A model generated the notes under the pieces. That model was not told the DNA's origin. It was given only the letters and a program-made list of their open reading frames with translations, and searched no databases. Position numbers and translations under genes: made by a program. From positions 1-5,463 of the forward strand of contig JALSPE010000009.1 of NCBI GenBank assembly GCA_026986085.1: a stretch of DNA of 5,463 bases, in the 5' to 3' direction. Of this stretch, positions 1 through 5,463 are shown in pieces; position 1 is the first letter of the stretch, and each line of letters opens with the position of its first letter. The stretch comes from Campylobacteraceae bacterium (lineage in GTDB: Bacteria; Campylobacterota; Campylobacteria; Campylobacterales; Sulfurovaceae).

Positions 1-768
1 ACTAAGTTAGAAACAGACAAAGAAACCAACCAATGGAACCCAGAAAAATACACCAAACACACCGCCTTTGTCTCACAATTAGCCTTGCCTGTGGTAGAAT
101 TATTAAACCCACAAAAAGATGAATGCATACTTGATGCAGGATGTGGTGATGGGACTTTGGCTGTAGAGATAGAAAAGTATGGTGCTAAGGTAGTAGGTAT
201 CGATACGAGTGCCGAGATGGTAGAGGCTTGTAAGGCTAAAGAGATAGAAGCCTATGTAGCTTCAGTCACAGCATTGCCCTATGCAAATGAATTTGATGCT
301 GTATTCTCCAATGCGACATTGCATTGGGTCAAAGATGCCAAAAGTGCAGTAGAAAATATAGCAAAATCCCTTAAAAATGGTGGGCGGTTTGTCGCAGAGT
401 TTGGGGGTGTGGGCAATATGCATCATCTGGTAGTGGCAATGCAACAAGTATTTGATAATCATCCAGAGTTTGGCGCATTTGAAAATCCATGGTATTTTCC
501 TAGTCCTAAAGAGTATCAAGCGTTATTAGAATCAGCAGGTTTTGAAGTAAAATACATAAAGCTAATCCCTCGCCCAACACCAATGGATAGCATTACTAAG
601 TGGATTGATATATTTGCTAATGGCATTTGCAATAACTTAACACCTTCACAATTTGAAACTTTCAAGCAAGAGGTAGAAGAGATTTGTAAAGATATATTGC
701 TTGATAAAGATAAAAATATCTGGATGTTAGATTATGTTAGGCTTAGGGTTAAGGCTATTTTGGTTTAA
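1..768 (+). CDS. Class I SAM-dependent methyltransferase, 5'-truncated by the window edge
   Basis: The frame is open from base 1, so this is the C-terminal 255 residues of a longer protein. A TTG at 85 could be taken as a start, but the 28 codons before it read as the conserved N-terminus of this family (W-N-P-E-K-Y near residues 12-17, then F-V-S-Q-L). No ATG or GTG occurs in frame there, so the true start lies upstream. The SAM-binding fold is clear: motif I LDAGCGDG (residues 44-51), acidic loop GIDTS (66-70), FDAVFSNATLHWV (98-110) and LKNGGRFVAEFGG (124-136). It belongs to the Methyltransf_11-like group that is often labelled trans-aconitate methyltransferase-like. The substrate cannot be read from sequence. 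The protein is presumably cytosolic. It uses more C-ending codons than the genes after it. A functional link to the downstream nir genes is not supported, since they have their own promoter. Confidence 0.9.
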   Translation, partial: TKLETDKETNQWNPEKYTKHTAFVSQLALPVVELLNPQKDECILDAGCGDGTLAVEIEKYGAKVVGIDTSAEMVEACKAKEIEAYVASVTALPYANEFDAVFSNATLHWVKDAKSAVENIAKSLKNGGRFVAEFGGVGNMHHLVVAMQQVFDNHPEFGAFENPWYFPSPKEYQALLESAGFEVKYIKLIPRPTPMDSITKWIDIFANGICNNLTPSQFETFKQEVEEICKDILLDKDKNIWMLDYVRLRVKAILV

Positions 769-819
769 ATCAAGCTTTTACACAATAAAAACAACTCTAA
801 TGTAAATTTGAACTAAATA

Positions 820-833
820 TTGTTTTACATCAA
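820..833 (+). promoter_or_regulatory. FNR/DNR-type operator TTGTT-TTAC-ATCAA
   Basis: The 14 bases match the Crp/Fnr-family consensus TTGAT-N4-ATCAA with a single mismatch, and the outer bases extend it to perfect arms TATTG (818-822) and CAATA (831-835). The centre, 826.5, lies about 41.5 bases before the start of transcription expected from the TAAAAT at 856-861. That is the classic class II activator position. The likely target is the cytochrome-nirJ-nirE operon. The likely binder is the Crp/Fnr regulator encoded at 3192-3893 or a paralogue; this is inference. Confidence 0.6.
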
Positions 834-853
834 TAAAACTATATTGATAATAT

Positions 854-861
854 GGTAAAAT
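854..861 (+). promoter_or_regulatory. Sigma70-type -10 element of the nirC-like/nirJ/nirE operon
   Basis: GG-TAAAAT sits in the 11-mer ATGGTAAAATA (852-862), which recurs exactly before the last gene (4047-4057). No -35 hexamer is visible at 16-18 bases upstream. This is normal for this lineage and fits a promoter that depends on an activator at the 820-833 box. Transcription would start near 868, leaving a leader of about 17 bases. Confidence 0.5.
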
Positions 862-884
862 ACTCTAAGTGCAAGGAGTCTTTT

Positions 885-1220
885 ATGAAATATATATTTT
901 TTATAGCTTTAATTGTATCTATATCTTTAGCAGATGGAAAAAAGGTGTTTGAGACTTACTGTTGGGGGTGTCATCATCAAAGTGCAGTTGCGTTTGGTCC
1001 TCCTTTTAGCCAGATAGCTTCTAAGCGAAGTGCTGCTGAGATTAGGGCTATGATAGCCGACCCAGAAGGTGTTTCTAAGATATTTGGATATAAAAGAAAT
1101 GCTATGCCTGCGTTTAAACTAAATGAGCAAGAGTTAAAAGATATATCTGCTTATATATTAAGTTTTAAGCCAAAAGAGAGCAATATTACTAAAGATATTA
1201 ACAAGACAAAGGATAAGTAG
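885..1220 (+). CDS. nirC: Periplasmic monoheme c-type cytochrome, NirC/cytochrome c55x-like
   Basis: This 111-residue protein begins at the ATG at 885, with AAGGAG at 873-878 six bases before it. An in-frame ATG at 852 would lie inside the -10 element and would spoil the signal peptide, so I rejected it. Residues 1-16 form a Sec signal peptide (K at position 2, hydrophobic core, likely cleavage after SLA). The heme site is CWGCH (26-30), preceded by the usual helix (KKVFETY). M74 in NAMPAF is the probable sixth ligand, followed by the C-terminal helix ELKDISAYIL. The size and one-heme fold fit NirC/cytochrome c55x, an electron carrier or maturation factor for cytochrome cd1 nitrite reductase. 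The NirC assignment rests mainly on its place directly before nirJ and nirE; a generic cytochrome c553-like protein is the alternative. The charged tail (residues 95-111, Lys-rich) is likely disordered. Confidence 0.75.
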   Translation: MKYIFFIALIVSISLADGKKVFETYCWGCHHQSAVAFGPPFSQIASKRSAAEIRAMIADPEGVSKIFGYKRNAMPAFKLNEQELKDISAYILSFKPKESNITKDINKTKDK

Positions 1221-2347
1221 TGTTTAGATTATCAAATCTTTTAAAGTCGGTTGTAGAAGATAAGCCTAGTAGAGTTTTAGATGGAAGTATTGCAATTTGG
1301 AACTTTACTAACAGGTGTAATCTCTCTTGTTTGCACTGCTACTCTAAAGCTACACTAGATAGTAAAGATTTGCTAAGCACTAACGATATTCTAGCAAATT
1401 TGCCAAAACTCAAAGAGAGTGGAGTTAAATTTTTAATATTTAGTGGGGGAGAGCCATTAACAAGGCATGACCTCTTTGAAATTGCAAATAGTTGCAAAGA
1501 GCTAGGGATTGTTACATACCTATCTACAAATGGGCTTTATGTAAAAAACTCTAATGCTAAAAAAATTCTTGACACTTTTAACTATGTTGGAATTAGTATA
1601 GATGGAAGCCCTAAAATTCATGATAAATTTAGAGGTTTAGAAGGTGCTTTTGAAGAGTCTATGAAGGCAGTTAGGCTTTTAAATAGTTATAATTTAAGTA
1701 AAGTTGGTATTAGATTTACTATTACAAAAGAGACACTACCAGATTTAGAGTTTATATTTGAGTTATGCGAAAAAGAGCGTATTCCAAAAATATATATTTC
1801 TCATTTAGTTTACAGTGGCAGAGGGCTTGATAATTTAGAGATGGATATATCAAAAGAGCAAAGAGTAAAAGCTGTTAATTTTATTATTGATAAAGCTTTT
1901 GAATATTATAAAAATGGTAGAGATATTGAAATAGTAACTGGAAATATGGAGATGGATGCAATTGTTTTTTTAGATAGATTTGCAAAAGAGTATCCAGAAC
2001 TTAAAAGTGAGATGGTAAAGAGGTTAAAGAGTTGGGGTGGCAATAGTGCCGGAAGAAAACTTTTAAATATAGATAGCAAGGGCGATGTAAAACCAGACCC
2101 TTTTTTTCCATACACAATAGGCAATCTTTTAAGAGAGGATTTTAGAGATATATGGAGTGGAGAGGATAATAAGATGTTGCAGAAGTTAAGAATTCATCCA
2201 AGAGAGCTTGAGGGTAAATGTAAAGAGTGTAAATATTTAGATATTTGTAATGGTGGAAGCAGAAGCAGAGCTTGGGCAATTTATGACAATTTATGGGCAC
2301 AAGATCCAAGTTGCTATTTAGAAGATATAACAAAAGAGGGTATTTAA
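1220..2347 (+). CDS. nirJ: Heme d1 biosynthesis radical SAM protein NirJ
   Basis: This is a 375-residue protein, the usual NirJ length. Its GTG start shares one base with the cytochrome stop codon, and AAAGGA (1208-1213) precedes it by six bases. The start is supported by the MFRLSNLLK opening, which resembles known NirJ N-termini. The radical SAM cluster is C33-x3-C37-x2-C40 within WNFTNRCNLSCLHCYS, with the SAM-binding GGEP at 76-79. Further NirJ-like blocks are GISIDG with HDKFRG, HLVYSGRG, and VTGNMEMDA..FLDRFA followed by WGGNSAG. C-terminal cysteines C334, C337, C343 and C365 form the SPASM-like ligand set for a second Fe-S cluster. NirJ removes two propionate side chains from the didecarboxysiroheme ring and leaves oxo groups, a step toward heme d1 in the cytoplasm. 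Two spots differ from the NirJ I recall: VKPD in place of VHPD, and CNGGSRSRA in place of CNGNTRVRA. AhbC/AhbD heme-pathway enzymes are the alternative, but they are less likely in this context. Confidence 0.88.
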   Translation: MFRLSNLLKSVVEDKPSRVLDGSIAIWNFTNRCNLSCLHCYSKATLDSKDLLSTNDILANLPKLKESGVKFLIFSGGEPLTRHDLFEIANSCKELGIVTYLSTNGLYVKNSNAKKILDTFNYVGISIDGSPKIHDKFRGLEGAFEESMKAVRLLNSYNLSKVGIRFTITKETLPDLEFIFELCEKERIPKIYISHLVYSGRGLDNLEMDISKEQRVKAVNFIIDKAFEYYKNGRDIEIVTGNMEMDAIVFLDRFAKEYPELKSEMVKRLKSWGGNSAGRKLLNIDSKGDVKPDPFFPYTIGNLLREDFRDIWSGEDNKMLQKLRIHPRELEGKCKECKYLDICNGGSRSRAWAIYDNLWAQDPSCYLEDITKEGI

Positions 2348-3082
2348 ATGGGTAGAGTCTATTTAACAGGTGCTGGTCCAGGAGATATTGAGCTTTTAAC
2401 TCTTAAAGCTTACAGGCTTGTAAAAGAGGCAGATGTAATTGTTTATGACAGATTGGCAAACCCTGAAATATTAAAAGAGGCAAAGAGTGGATGTGAATTT
2501 ATATATGTTGGTAAAGCAGATTCTCACCACTCATTGCCACAAGATGAAATTAATGAACTTTTGTATCAATTATCTCTAAAACATAAAAAGATAGTTCGCT
2601 TAAAAGGTGGTGACCCACTTGTTTTTGGGCGTGGTGGAGAGGAGGCTCTCTATCTCAAAAGTAGAGGTGTAGAGTTTGAATTTATACCTGGAATTACATC
2701 TGCTATTGCTGTTCCAGAATATGCAGGAATTCCCGTAACTCACAGAGGAGTAACTGTAAGTTTTAGGGTAGTAACAGGGCATGAAGCTCCAGATAAAAAG
2801 AAGTCTCAAATAGTTTGGCAAAATTTTAAAAGTGATGATACTATTATCTTTTTAATGGGGTTGCATAACTTAGATAAGATAACTAAAAAACTAATTGAGA
2901 TAGGTAAATCAAAAGATTTTCCAATTGCCGTAATTAGTAAAGGAACAACAAAAGATGAAAAAACAGTAGTTGGAACACTTGAAACTATCTACCAAAAAGC
3001 CAAAGATTTACCTACACCAGCTCTTATTGTAGTAGGAGAAGTTGTAAATTTAAGAGAGCAGTTAAATTGGTTTGAAGAGTAG
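2348..3082 (+). CDS. nirE: Uroporphyrinogen-III C-methyltransferase (NirE/CobA type)
   Basis: This 244-residue protein is the length of a stand-alone SUMT, with no CysG-like dehydrogenase domain. The ATG follows the nirJ TAA without a gap, and AGAGGG (2335-2340) lies seven bases upstream, so translation is probably coupled. Family motifs appear in order: GAGPGD (8-13), VIVYDRL (30-36), RLKGGDPLVFGRGGEE (84-99), PGITSA (114-119), GIPVTHRG (127-134) and FLMGL (168-172). The enzyme uses two SAM molecules to methylate uroporphyrinogen III at C2 and C7, giving precorrin-2, the entry to siroheme, cobalamin and heme d1. The nirJ-nirE order matches the classical Pseudomonas nir operon, so a dedicated heme d1 role is likely. 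Sequence alone does not separate NirE from CobA; a shared role in siroheme or B12 synthesis is possible. Confidence 0.9.
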   Translation: MGRVYLTGAGPGDIELLTLKAYRLVKEADVIVYDRLANPEILKEAKSGCEFIYVGKADSHHSLPQDEINELLYQLSLKHKKIVRLKGGDPLVFGRGGEEALYLKSRGVEFEFIPGITSAIAVPEYAGIPVTHRGVTVSFRVVTGHEAPDKKKSQIVWQNFKSDDTIIFLMGLHNLDKITKKLIEIGKSKDFPIAVISKGTTKDEKTVVGTLETIYQKAKDLPTPALIVVGEVVNLREQLNWFEE

Positions 3083-3141
3083 ATATATTTTAAATGGCTG
3101 CATTTTTTCTAACTATATCTATAATTTTATTATAATAAATT

Positions 3142-3169
3142 TTGAAATCTTATAAAATTATGCTATTAT
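3142..3169 (+). promoter_or_regulatory. Sigma70-type promoter of the Crp/Fnr regulator gene
   Basis: TTGAAA (3142-3147) and TATTAT (3164-3169) are separated by 16 bases. The -10 is preceded by TGC (3161-3163), an extended -10. Transcription would start near 3176, about 16 bases before the ATG. No good TTGAT-N4-ATCAA site is seen in this gap (3083-3191), so autoregulation through that motif is not evident. The 109-base gap and this promoter suggest the regulator is transcribed apart from nirE, although read-through is possible because no strong terminator separates them. Confidence 0.45.
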
Positions 3170-3191
3170 ATACAAAAAAAGTGAAGATAGT

Positions 3192-3893
3192 ATGTATAAG
3201 ATTGAAGATATTAAATATTTTGAAAAGTTAAATAGCAAAGAGTATGAGCTAATAAATGACAAACTATTTATAAAATCTTATAAAAAAGATAGTATTGTAT
3301 TTTATGAAGGCGATAGTAGCCAATATCTCTATATTCTTTTAGAGGGTAGCGTAAAAATGTATAAAACTACACCAAAAGGTGGGCAAATATTTATAGATAG
3401 ATTACATGCACCATCTTTAATTGGTGAGTATGCATGTTTTGAGAGAAAGCCATACCCAGCTACTTGTGAATTTTTAGAAGATGGTGCAATTGGACTTTTG
3501 CCATTTGATACAGTAATTAAATTACTAGAGTCTCCAACTTTTTCTTTAAATATTATTCGCTCTTTAACATCTAAAGTTATGTTACTCTCTTCTCTTGTTC
3601 ATAACGAAACTGTTCTCTCTTCAGAAGCAAAAGTGGCTGATATTATTATTAGAAACAGAGCTATCTTTTCAAGATTAAAAAATAGTGAAATTTCAGCAAT
3701 GTTAAATTTGACACCAGAGACTTTTTCTAGAATAATTGCAAAATTTAAGAGAGAGAAGCTTATTACTCTTGAGAAACACAATTTAGAAATTTTAAATTTG
3801 GATAGTTTAAAATTGATTGTAGATACAAACCAAATTAAAGAGTGCACAAACTGTATTATGAATTTAAAGCAACAAAATGGTAACAAAAAATAG
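3192..3893 (+). CDS. Crp/Fnr-family transcription regulator, probable DNR/NssR-like
   Basis: This 233-residue protein has an N-terminal cyclic-nucleotide-binding-type beta roll (about residues 10-120, with YLYILLEGSVKMY at 45-57 and IGEYACF at 77-83). A long dimerisation helix follows (about 118-140), then a winged helix-turn-helix (164-191). The recognition helix TPETFSRIIAKF holds E176, S179 and R180, the same E-x-x-S-R pattern by which FNR reads TTGAT half-sites. The N-terminal cysteines that hold the FNR [4Fe-4S] cluster are absent. The beta roll also lacks the Crp cAMP signature, so neither oxygen sensing of the FNR kind nor cAMP binding is supported. Cysteines are C82, C92 and a C-terminal CTNC pair (C218, C221). 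Placement after nirE suggests a DNR/NssR-like activator of nitrite/NO respiration. The ligand is unknown. The start at ATG 3192 has only a modest ribosome site (GTGAAG, 3181-3186). Confidence 0.85.
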   Translation: MYKIEDIKYFEKLNSKEYELINDKLFIKSYKKDSIVFYEGDSSQYLYILLEGSVKMYKTTPKGGQIFIDRLHAPSLIGEYACFERKPYPATCEFLEDGAIGLLPFDTVIKLLESPTFSLNIIRSLTSKVMLLSSLVHNETVLSSEAKVADIIIRNRAIFSRLKNSEISAMLNLTPETFSRIIAKFKREKLITLEKHNLEILNLDSLKLIVDTNQIKECTNCIMNLKQQNGNKK

Positions 3894-3909
3894 TAAAAGT
3901 TACTTTTTT
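3887..3909 (+). terminator. Weak AT-rich rho-independent terminator after the regulator gene
   Basis: AGTAA (3892-3896) and TTACT (3900-3904) pair around the loop AAG. Beyond one T-T mismatch the A-tract 3887-3890 pairs with T3906-3909, and the T6 run 3904-3909 would give the U-tail. The hairpin overlaps the stop codon of the regulator (TAG, 3891-3893). The stem has very little GC, so efficiency is doubtful. An alternative pairing uses GTAAC (3880-3884) with GTTAC (3899-3903). Confidence 0.3.
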
Positions 3910-4047
3910 ACATAGCTAATAAAATAGTGTCTTTTGTATGTATATCGATATAATTGTTTTTATATAAATTTGTCAAGCTTTTCATAAATAAAATTTATCC
4001 AATTTACCTTCTACTTACTCTTCATTAATCTATTGTTAGTCAAAAAA

Positions 4048-4056
4048 TGGTAAAAT
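4048..4056 (+). promoter_or_regulatory. Extended -10 promoter of the LysM/NlpC-P60 gene
   Basis: TGG-TAAAAT lies in the same 11-mer (ATGGTAAAATA, 4047-4057) as the promoter before the cytochrome gene. No convincing -35 is present at normal spacing. The expected start near 4063 leaves a leader of about 52 bases that contains a perfect dyad (4059-4080). The rest of the gap (3910-4046) holds only AT-rich sequence, including the palindrome TATATCGATATA (3941-3952) and ATAAAT/ATTTAT arms (3984-3998), with no gene. Confidence 0.45.
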
Positions 4057-4058
4057 AT

Positions 4059-4080
4059 ATATTATCATAACAGATAATAT
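4059..4080 (+). repeat. Perfect 8-bp inverted repeat over the predicted transcription start
   Basis: ATATTATC (4059-4066) and GATAATAT (4073-4080) are exact reverse complements around ATAACA. The dyad begins two bases after the -10 and covers roughly -4 to +18 of the predicted transcript. It could be a repressor operator or a 5' leader hairpin. No T-run follows, so it is not a terminator. Confidence 0.5.
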
Positions 4081-4114
4081 GAGTATATTTAAAAAAATAT
4101 TAAAGTGAGGATCT

Positions 4115-5455
4115 ATGTTTAAAAGAATTTGTTCAATATTGTTTGCCGGAACTTTAGTTACTTTAGCCCCAGCCTATAGTGCTCCAAATAGTGTAAGTAA
4201 TGTAAAGAAGATAGTTAAAAAGAATGGAAAGATATATGTAATAATTAGAGAAAATGGAAAAGATAAAGAGCTTATTCTTAGCGAAAAAGATATCAACAAG
4301 ATAAATAGTGGAAAAAACTCAAAAAAGAGTAGTAAAAAAGTGGTAAAAAAAAGTTCAAAAAAGAGCATTAAAACTATTAAAGAGGTTTTAAAAAGTAGTA
4401 AAAAATCAAAAAAAATTGTAAAAAAAGATAAAAAAACTACAAAAAAATCAAAAAGAGTTGCAACCTATAAAATTACATCAGGAGATACACTATTTTCTAT
4501 TGCAAGAAAATATAAAGTATCAATAGCTGATTTAGTCAAATTAAACCATATTGGTAGCAAAAAACCTCTTCATCCTGATGATATTTTGAAAATTCCTACA
4601 AAAGGGTATGTAGAAGCTTCAAAAGAGGCTGTTGCAAAAAATAATAAAACTGTATATAAAGTTAAAAGTGGAGATACTCTATCTGTAATTGCCAAAAAAT
4701 TCAATATGAGCCTTAAAAAGTTAAAGAGCTTAAATAATTTAAGAGGCAATAAATTAAAAAAAGGAATGGAGCTTACGGTAATTGGGAGAGCAAAAAGCAA
4801 TAAAAAGCCAGAATCTAAAGCATTAACAAAAAATGGAAAATATATTATAAAAAGAGGTGATACTGTTTGGAATATTGCAAAAAGATTTAATCTAACTCCT
4901 GCACAACTTAGGCTTCTTAATCCAAGTATCAAAAGAAAAGGTTTAAGAAAAGGAATGGCTATTTGGGTATCAAAAACAAGAGCTAAAAGATTGTCATCAC
5001 TTGCAAGAAAAAGAAGTAATAGATTAAAAGGATTACTAAGTAGATATACACAAAGAGGCTCTAGATATAGCCGTAGAGGCTCTAGAAATGTTGTATCATA
5101 TGCAAAAAGATTTTTAGGAACTAGGTATATATGGGGTGCAACAGGAAGAGGTGGATTTGACTGTTCAGGCTTTACTCAATATGTTATGAGACATGCAAAA
5201 GGTAGGTCAATTCCTAGAGTATCGAGAAGACAAGCCTATTATGGAAGATATATAAGCAGAAGAAACTTAAGACCTGGAGATTTAATATTTTTTGATACAT
5301 CTCATAGAAGAAGAGGTTATGTAAATCATGTCGGTATATATATAGGAAATGGAAGATTCATACATGCAAGTAGTGCTAAGCATAGAGTTGTAATTACAAG
5401 TTTAAATAAACCTTTCTATAGAAGTAGATTTATGTGGGGCAGAAGAGTTAATTAA
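4115..5455 (+). CDS. Secreted peptidoglycan hydrolase: three LysM repeats plus NlpC/P60 endopeptidase
   Basis: The 446-residue protein starts at ATG 4115 after AGTGAGGA (4104-4111, GAGG four bases before the ATG). A signal peptide covers residues 1 to about 20-23 (KR, hydrophobic core, APAYSA). Then come a basic segment rich in Lys and Ser (about 62-115), LysM1 (117-161), LysM2 (180-223), LysM3 (242-285), an Arg-rich linker (286-325) and an NlpC/P60 domain (about 325-446). The catalytic cysteine is C350 in FDCSGF, with H405 in NHVGIY and H417 in FIHASS. LysM repeats bind N-acetylglucosamine in peptidoglycan, and NlpC/P60 domains usually cut D-Glu-DAP-type peptide bonds, so a periplasmic role in wall remodelling or cell separation is likely. 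The protein is strikingly basic, and few proline-type linkers are present. It appears to be a single-gene unit unrelated to the nir genes. Confidence 0.92.
   Translation: MFKRICSILFAGTLVTLAPAYSAPNSVSNVKKIVKKNGKIYVIIRENGKDKELILSEKDINKINSGKNSKKSSKKVVKKSSKKSIKTIKEVLKSSKKSKKIVKKDKKTTKKSKRVATYKITSGDTLFSIARKYKVSIADLVKLNHIGSKKPLHPDDILKIPTKGYVEASKEAVAKNNKTVYKVKSGDTLSVIAKKFNMSLKKLKSLNNLRGNKLKKGMELTVIGRAKSNKKPESKALTKNGKYIIKRGDTVWNIAKRFNLTPAQLRLLNPSIKRKGLRKGMAIWVSKTRAKRLSSLARKRSNRLKGLLSRYTQRGSRYSRRGSRNVVSYAKRFLGTRYIWGATGRGGFDCSGFTQYVMRHAKGRSIPRVSRRQAYYGRYISRRNLRPGDLIFFDTSHRRRGYVNHVGIYIGNGRFIHASSAKHRVVITSLNKPFYRSRFMWGRRVN
5054..5086 (+). repeat. 12-base tandem-type direct repeat in the Arg-rich linker
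   Basis: AGAGGCTCTAGA occurs at 5054-5065 and again at 5075-5086, a 21-base (seven-codon) period. It encodes the duplicated RGSR in the linker between the third LysM and the NlpC/P60 domain (residues 314-324). It keeps the frame and looks like a small internal duplication that lengthened the linker. Confidence 0.6.
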
Positions 5456-5463
5456 AAACATTA

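Noticed and set aside
85..768. TTG at 85 as the start of the methyltransferase
   Set aside because: The frame is open back to base 1 and the upstream codons encode the family's usual N-terminal W-N-P-x-x-Y and F-V-S segment; no ribosome site precedes the TTG.
852..884. ATG at 852 as the start of the cytochrome
   Set aside because: It overlaps the -10 element, lacks a ribosome site and puts charged residues before the signal peptide. ATG 885 has AAGGAG at ideal spacing and a normal signal peptide.
3081..3120. Inverted repeat AGATATA/TATATCT after nirE as a terminator
   Set aside because: The loop is 26 bases, the stem is almost all A/T, and no T-run follows the right arm.
3941..3952. Palindrome TATATCGATATA between the regulator and hydrolase genes
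   Set aside because: Perfect but only 12 bases, nearly all A/T, and about 100 bases from the nearest promoter; no second copy seen, so I do not call it an operator.
4033..4046. TTGTTAGTCAAAAA as a second FNR-type box before the hydrolase gene
   Set aside because: The right half-site is missing at the required spacing; only TTG and CAA three-base arms pair.
4174..4932. Minus-strand open frames opposite the hydrolase gene
   Set aside because: They are rich in Phe and Leu because they are the antisense of Lys-rich codons; no ribosome sites or recognisable domains. The coding signal is clearly on the + strand.

Overview
The window is AT-rich DNA with all six recognisable genes on the + strand. 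Codon use is strongly A/T-ended (Lys mostly AAA, Arg mostly AGA). The two best promoters upstream of genes have a TGG-TAAAAT extended -10 and no clear -35. Together with a heme d1/denitrification gene set, this suggests a Campylobacterota (epsilonproteobacterial) denitrifier of the Sulfurimonas/Sulfurovum/Arcobacter type. That placement is inferred from composition, promoter style and gene content, not from a database match.

Layout. (1) Positions 1-768 hold the 3' part of a class I SAM-dependent methyltransferase gene whose start lies before the window. (2) A 116-base gap carries an FNR/DNR-type box (TTGTT-N4-ATCAA, 820-833) centred about 41.5 bases before the start of transcription inferred from the -10. 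(3) A tightly packed operon follows: a small periplasmic c-type cytochrome resembling NirC/cytochrome c55x (885-1220), a radical SAM heme d1 enzyme NirJ (1220-2347, GTG start overlapping the previous stop by one base), and a uroporphyrinogen-III C-methyltransferase NirE/CobA (2348-3082, starting directly after the nirJ stop). (4) Next comes a Crp/Fnr-family regulator with its own promoter (3192-3893). (5) A 221-base gap holds a weak terminator, a promoter and a perfect 8-bp dyad. (6) The last gene encodes a secreted, very basic three-LysM NlpC/P60 peptidoglycan hydrolase (4115-5455).

How the genes fit together. NirE makes precorrin-2 from uroporphyrinogen III, and NirJ acts later on the same route to heme d1, the cofactor of cytochrome cd1 nitrite reductase (NirS). 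NirC is associated with NirS function or maturation. The adjacent regulator lacks the FNR-type N-terminal cysteine cluster but keeps the FNR-type recognition signature E-x-x-S-R. It is therefore a good candidate for binding the TTGAT-like box in front of the cytochrome gene, as DNR/NssR-type NO-responsive regulators do. nirS, nirF, the siroheme decarboxylase genes (nirD/L/G/H) and nirN are not in the window and would have to lie elsewhere. The methyltransferase and the peptidoglycan hydrolase look like unrelated flanking genes.

I see no mobile element, CRISPR array, tRNA or rRNA. The most interesting material is the regulator-box-operon circuit and some divergent residues in NirJ, not a wholly new system.
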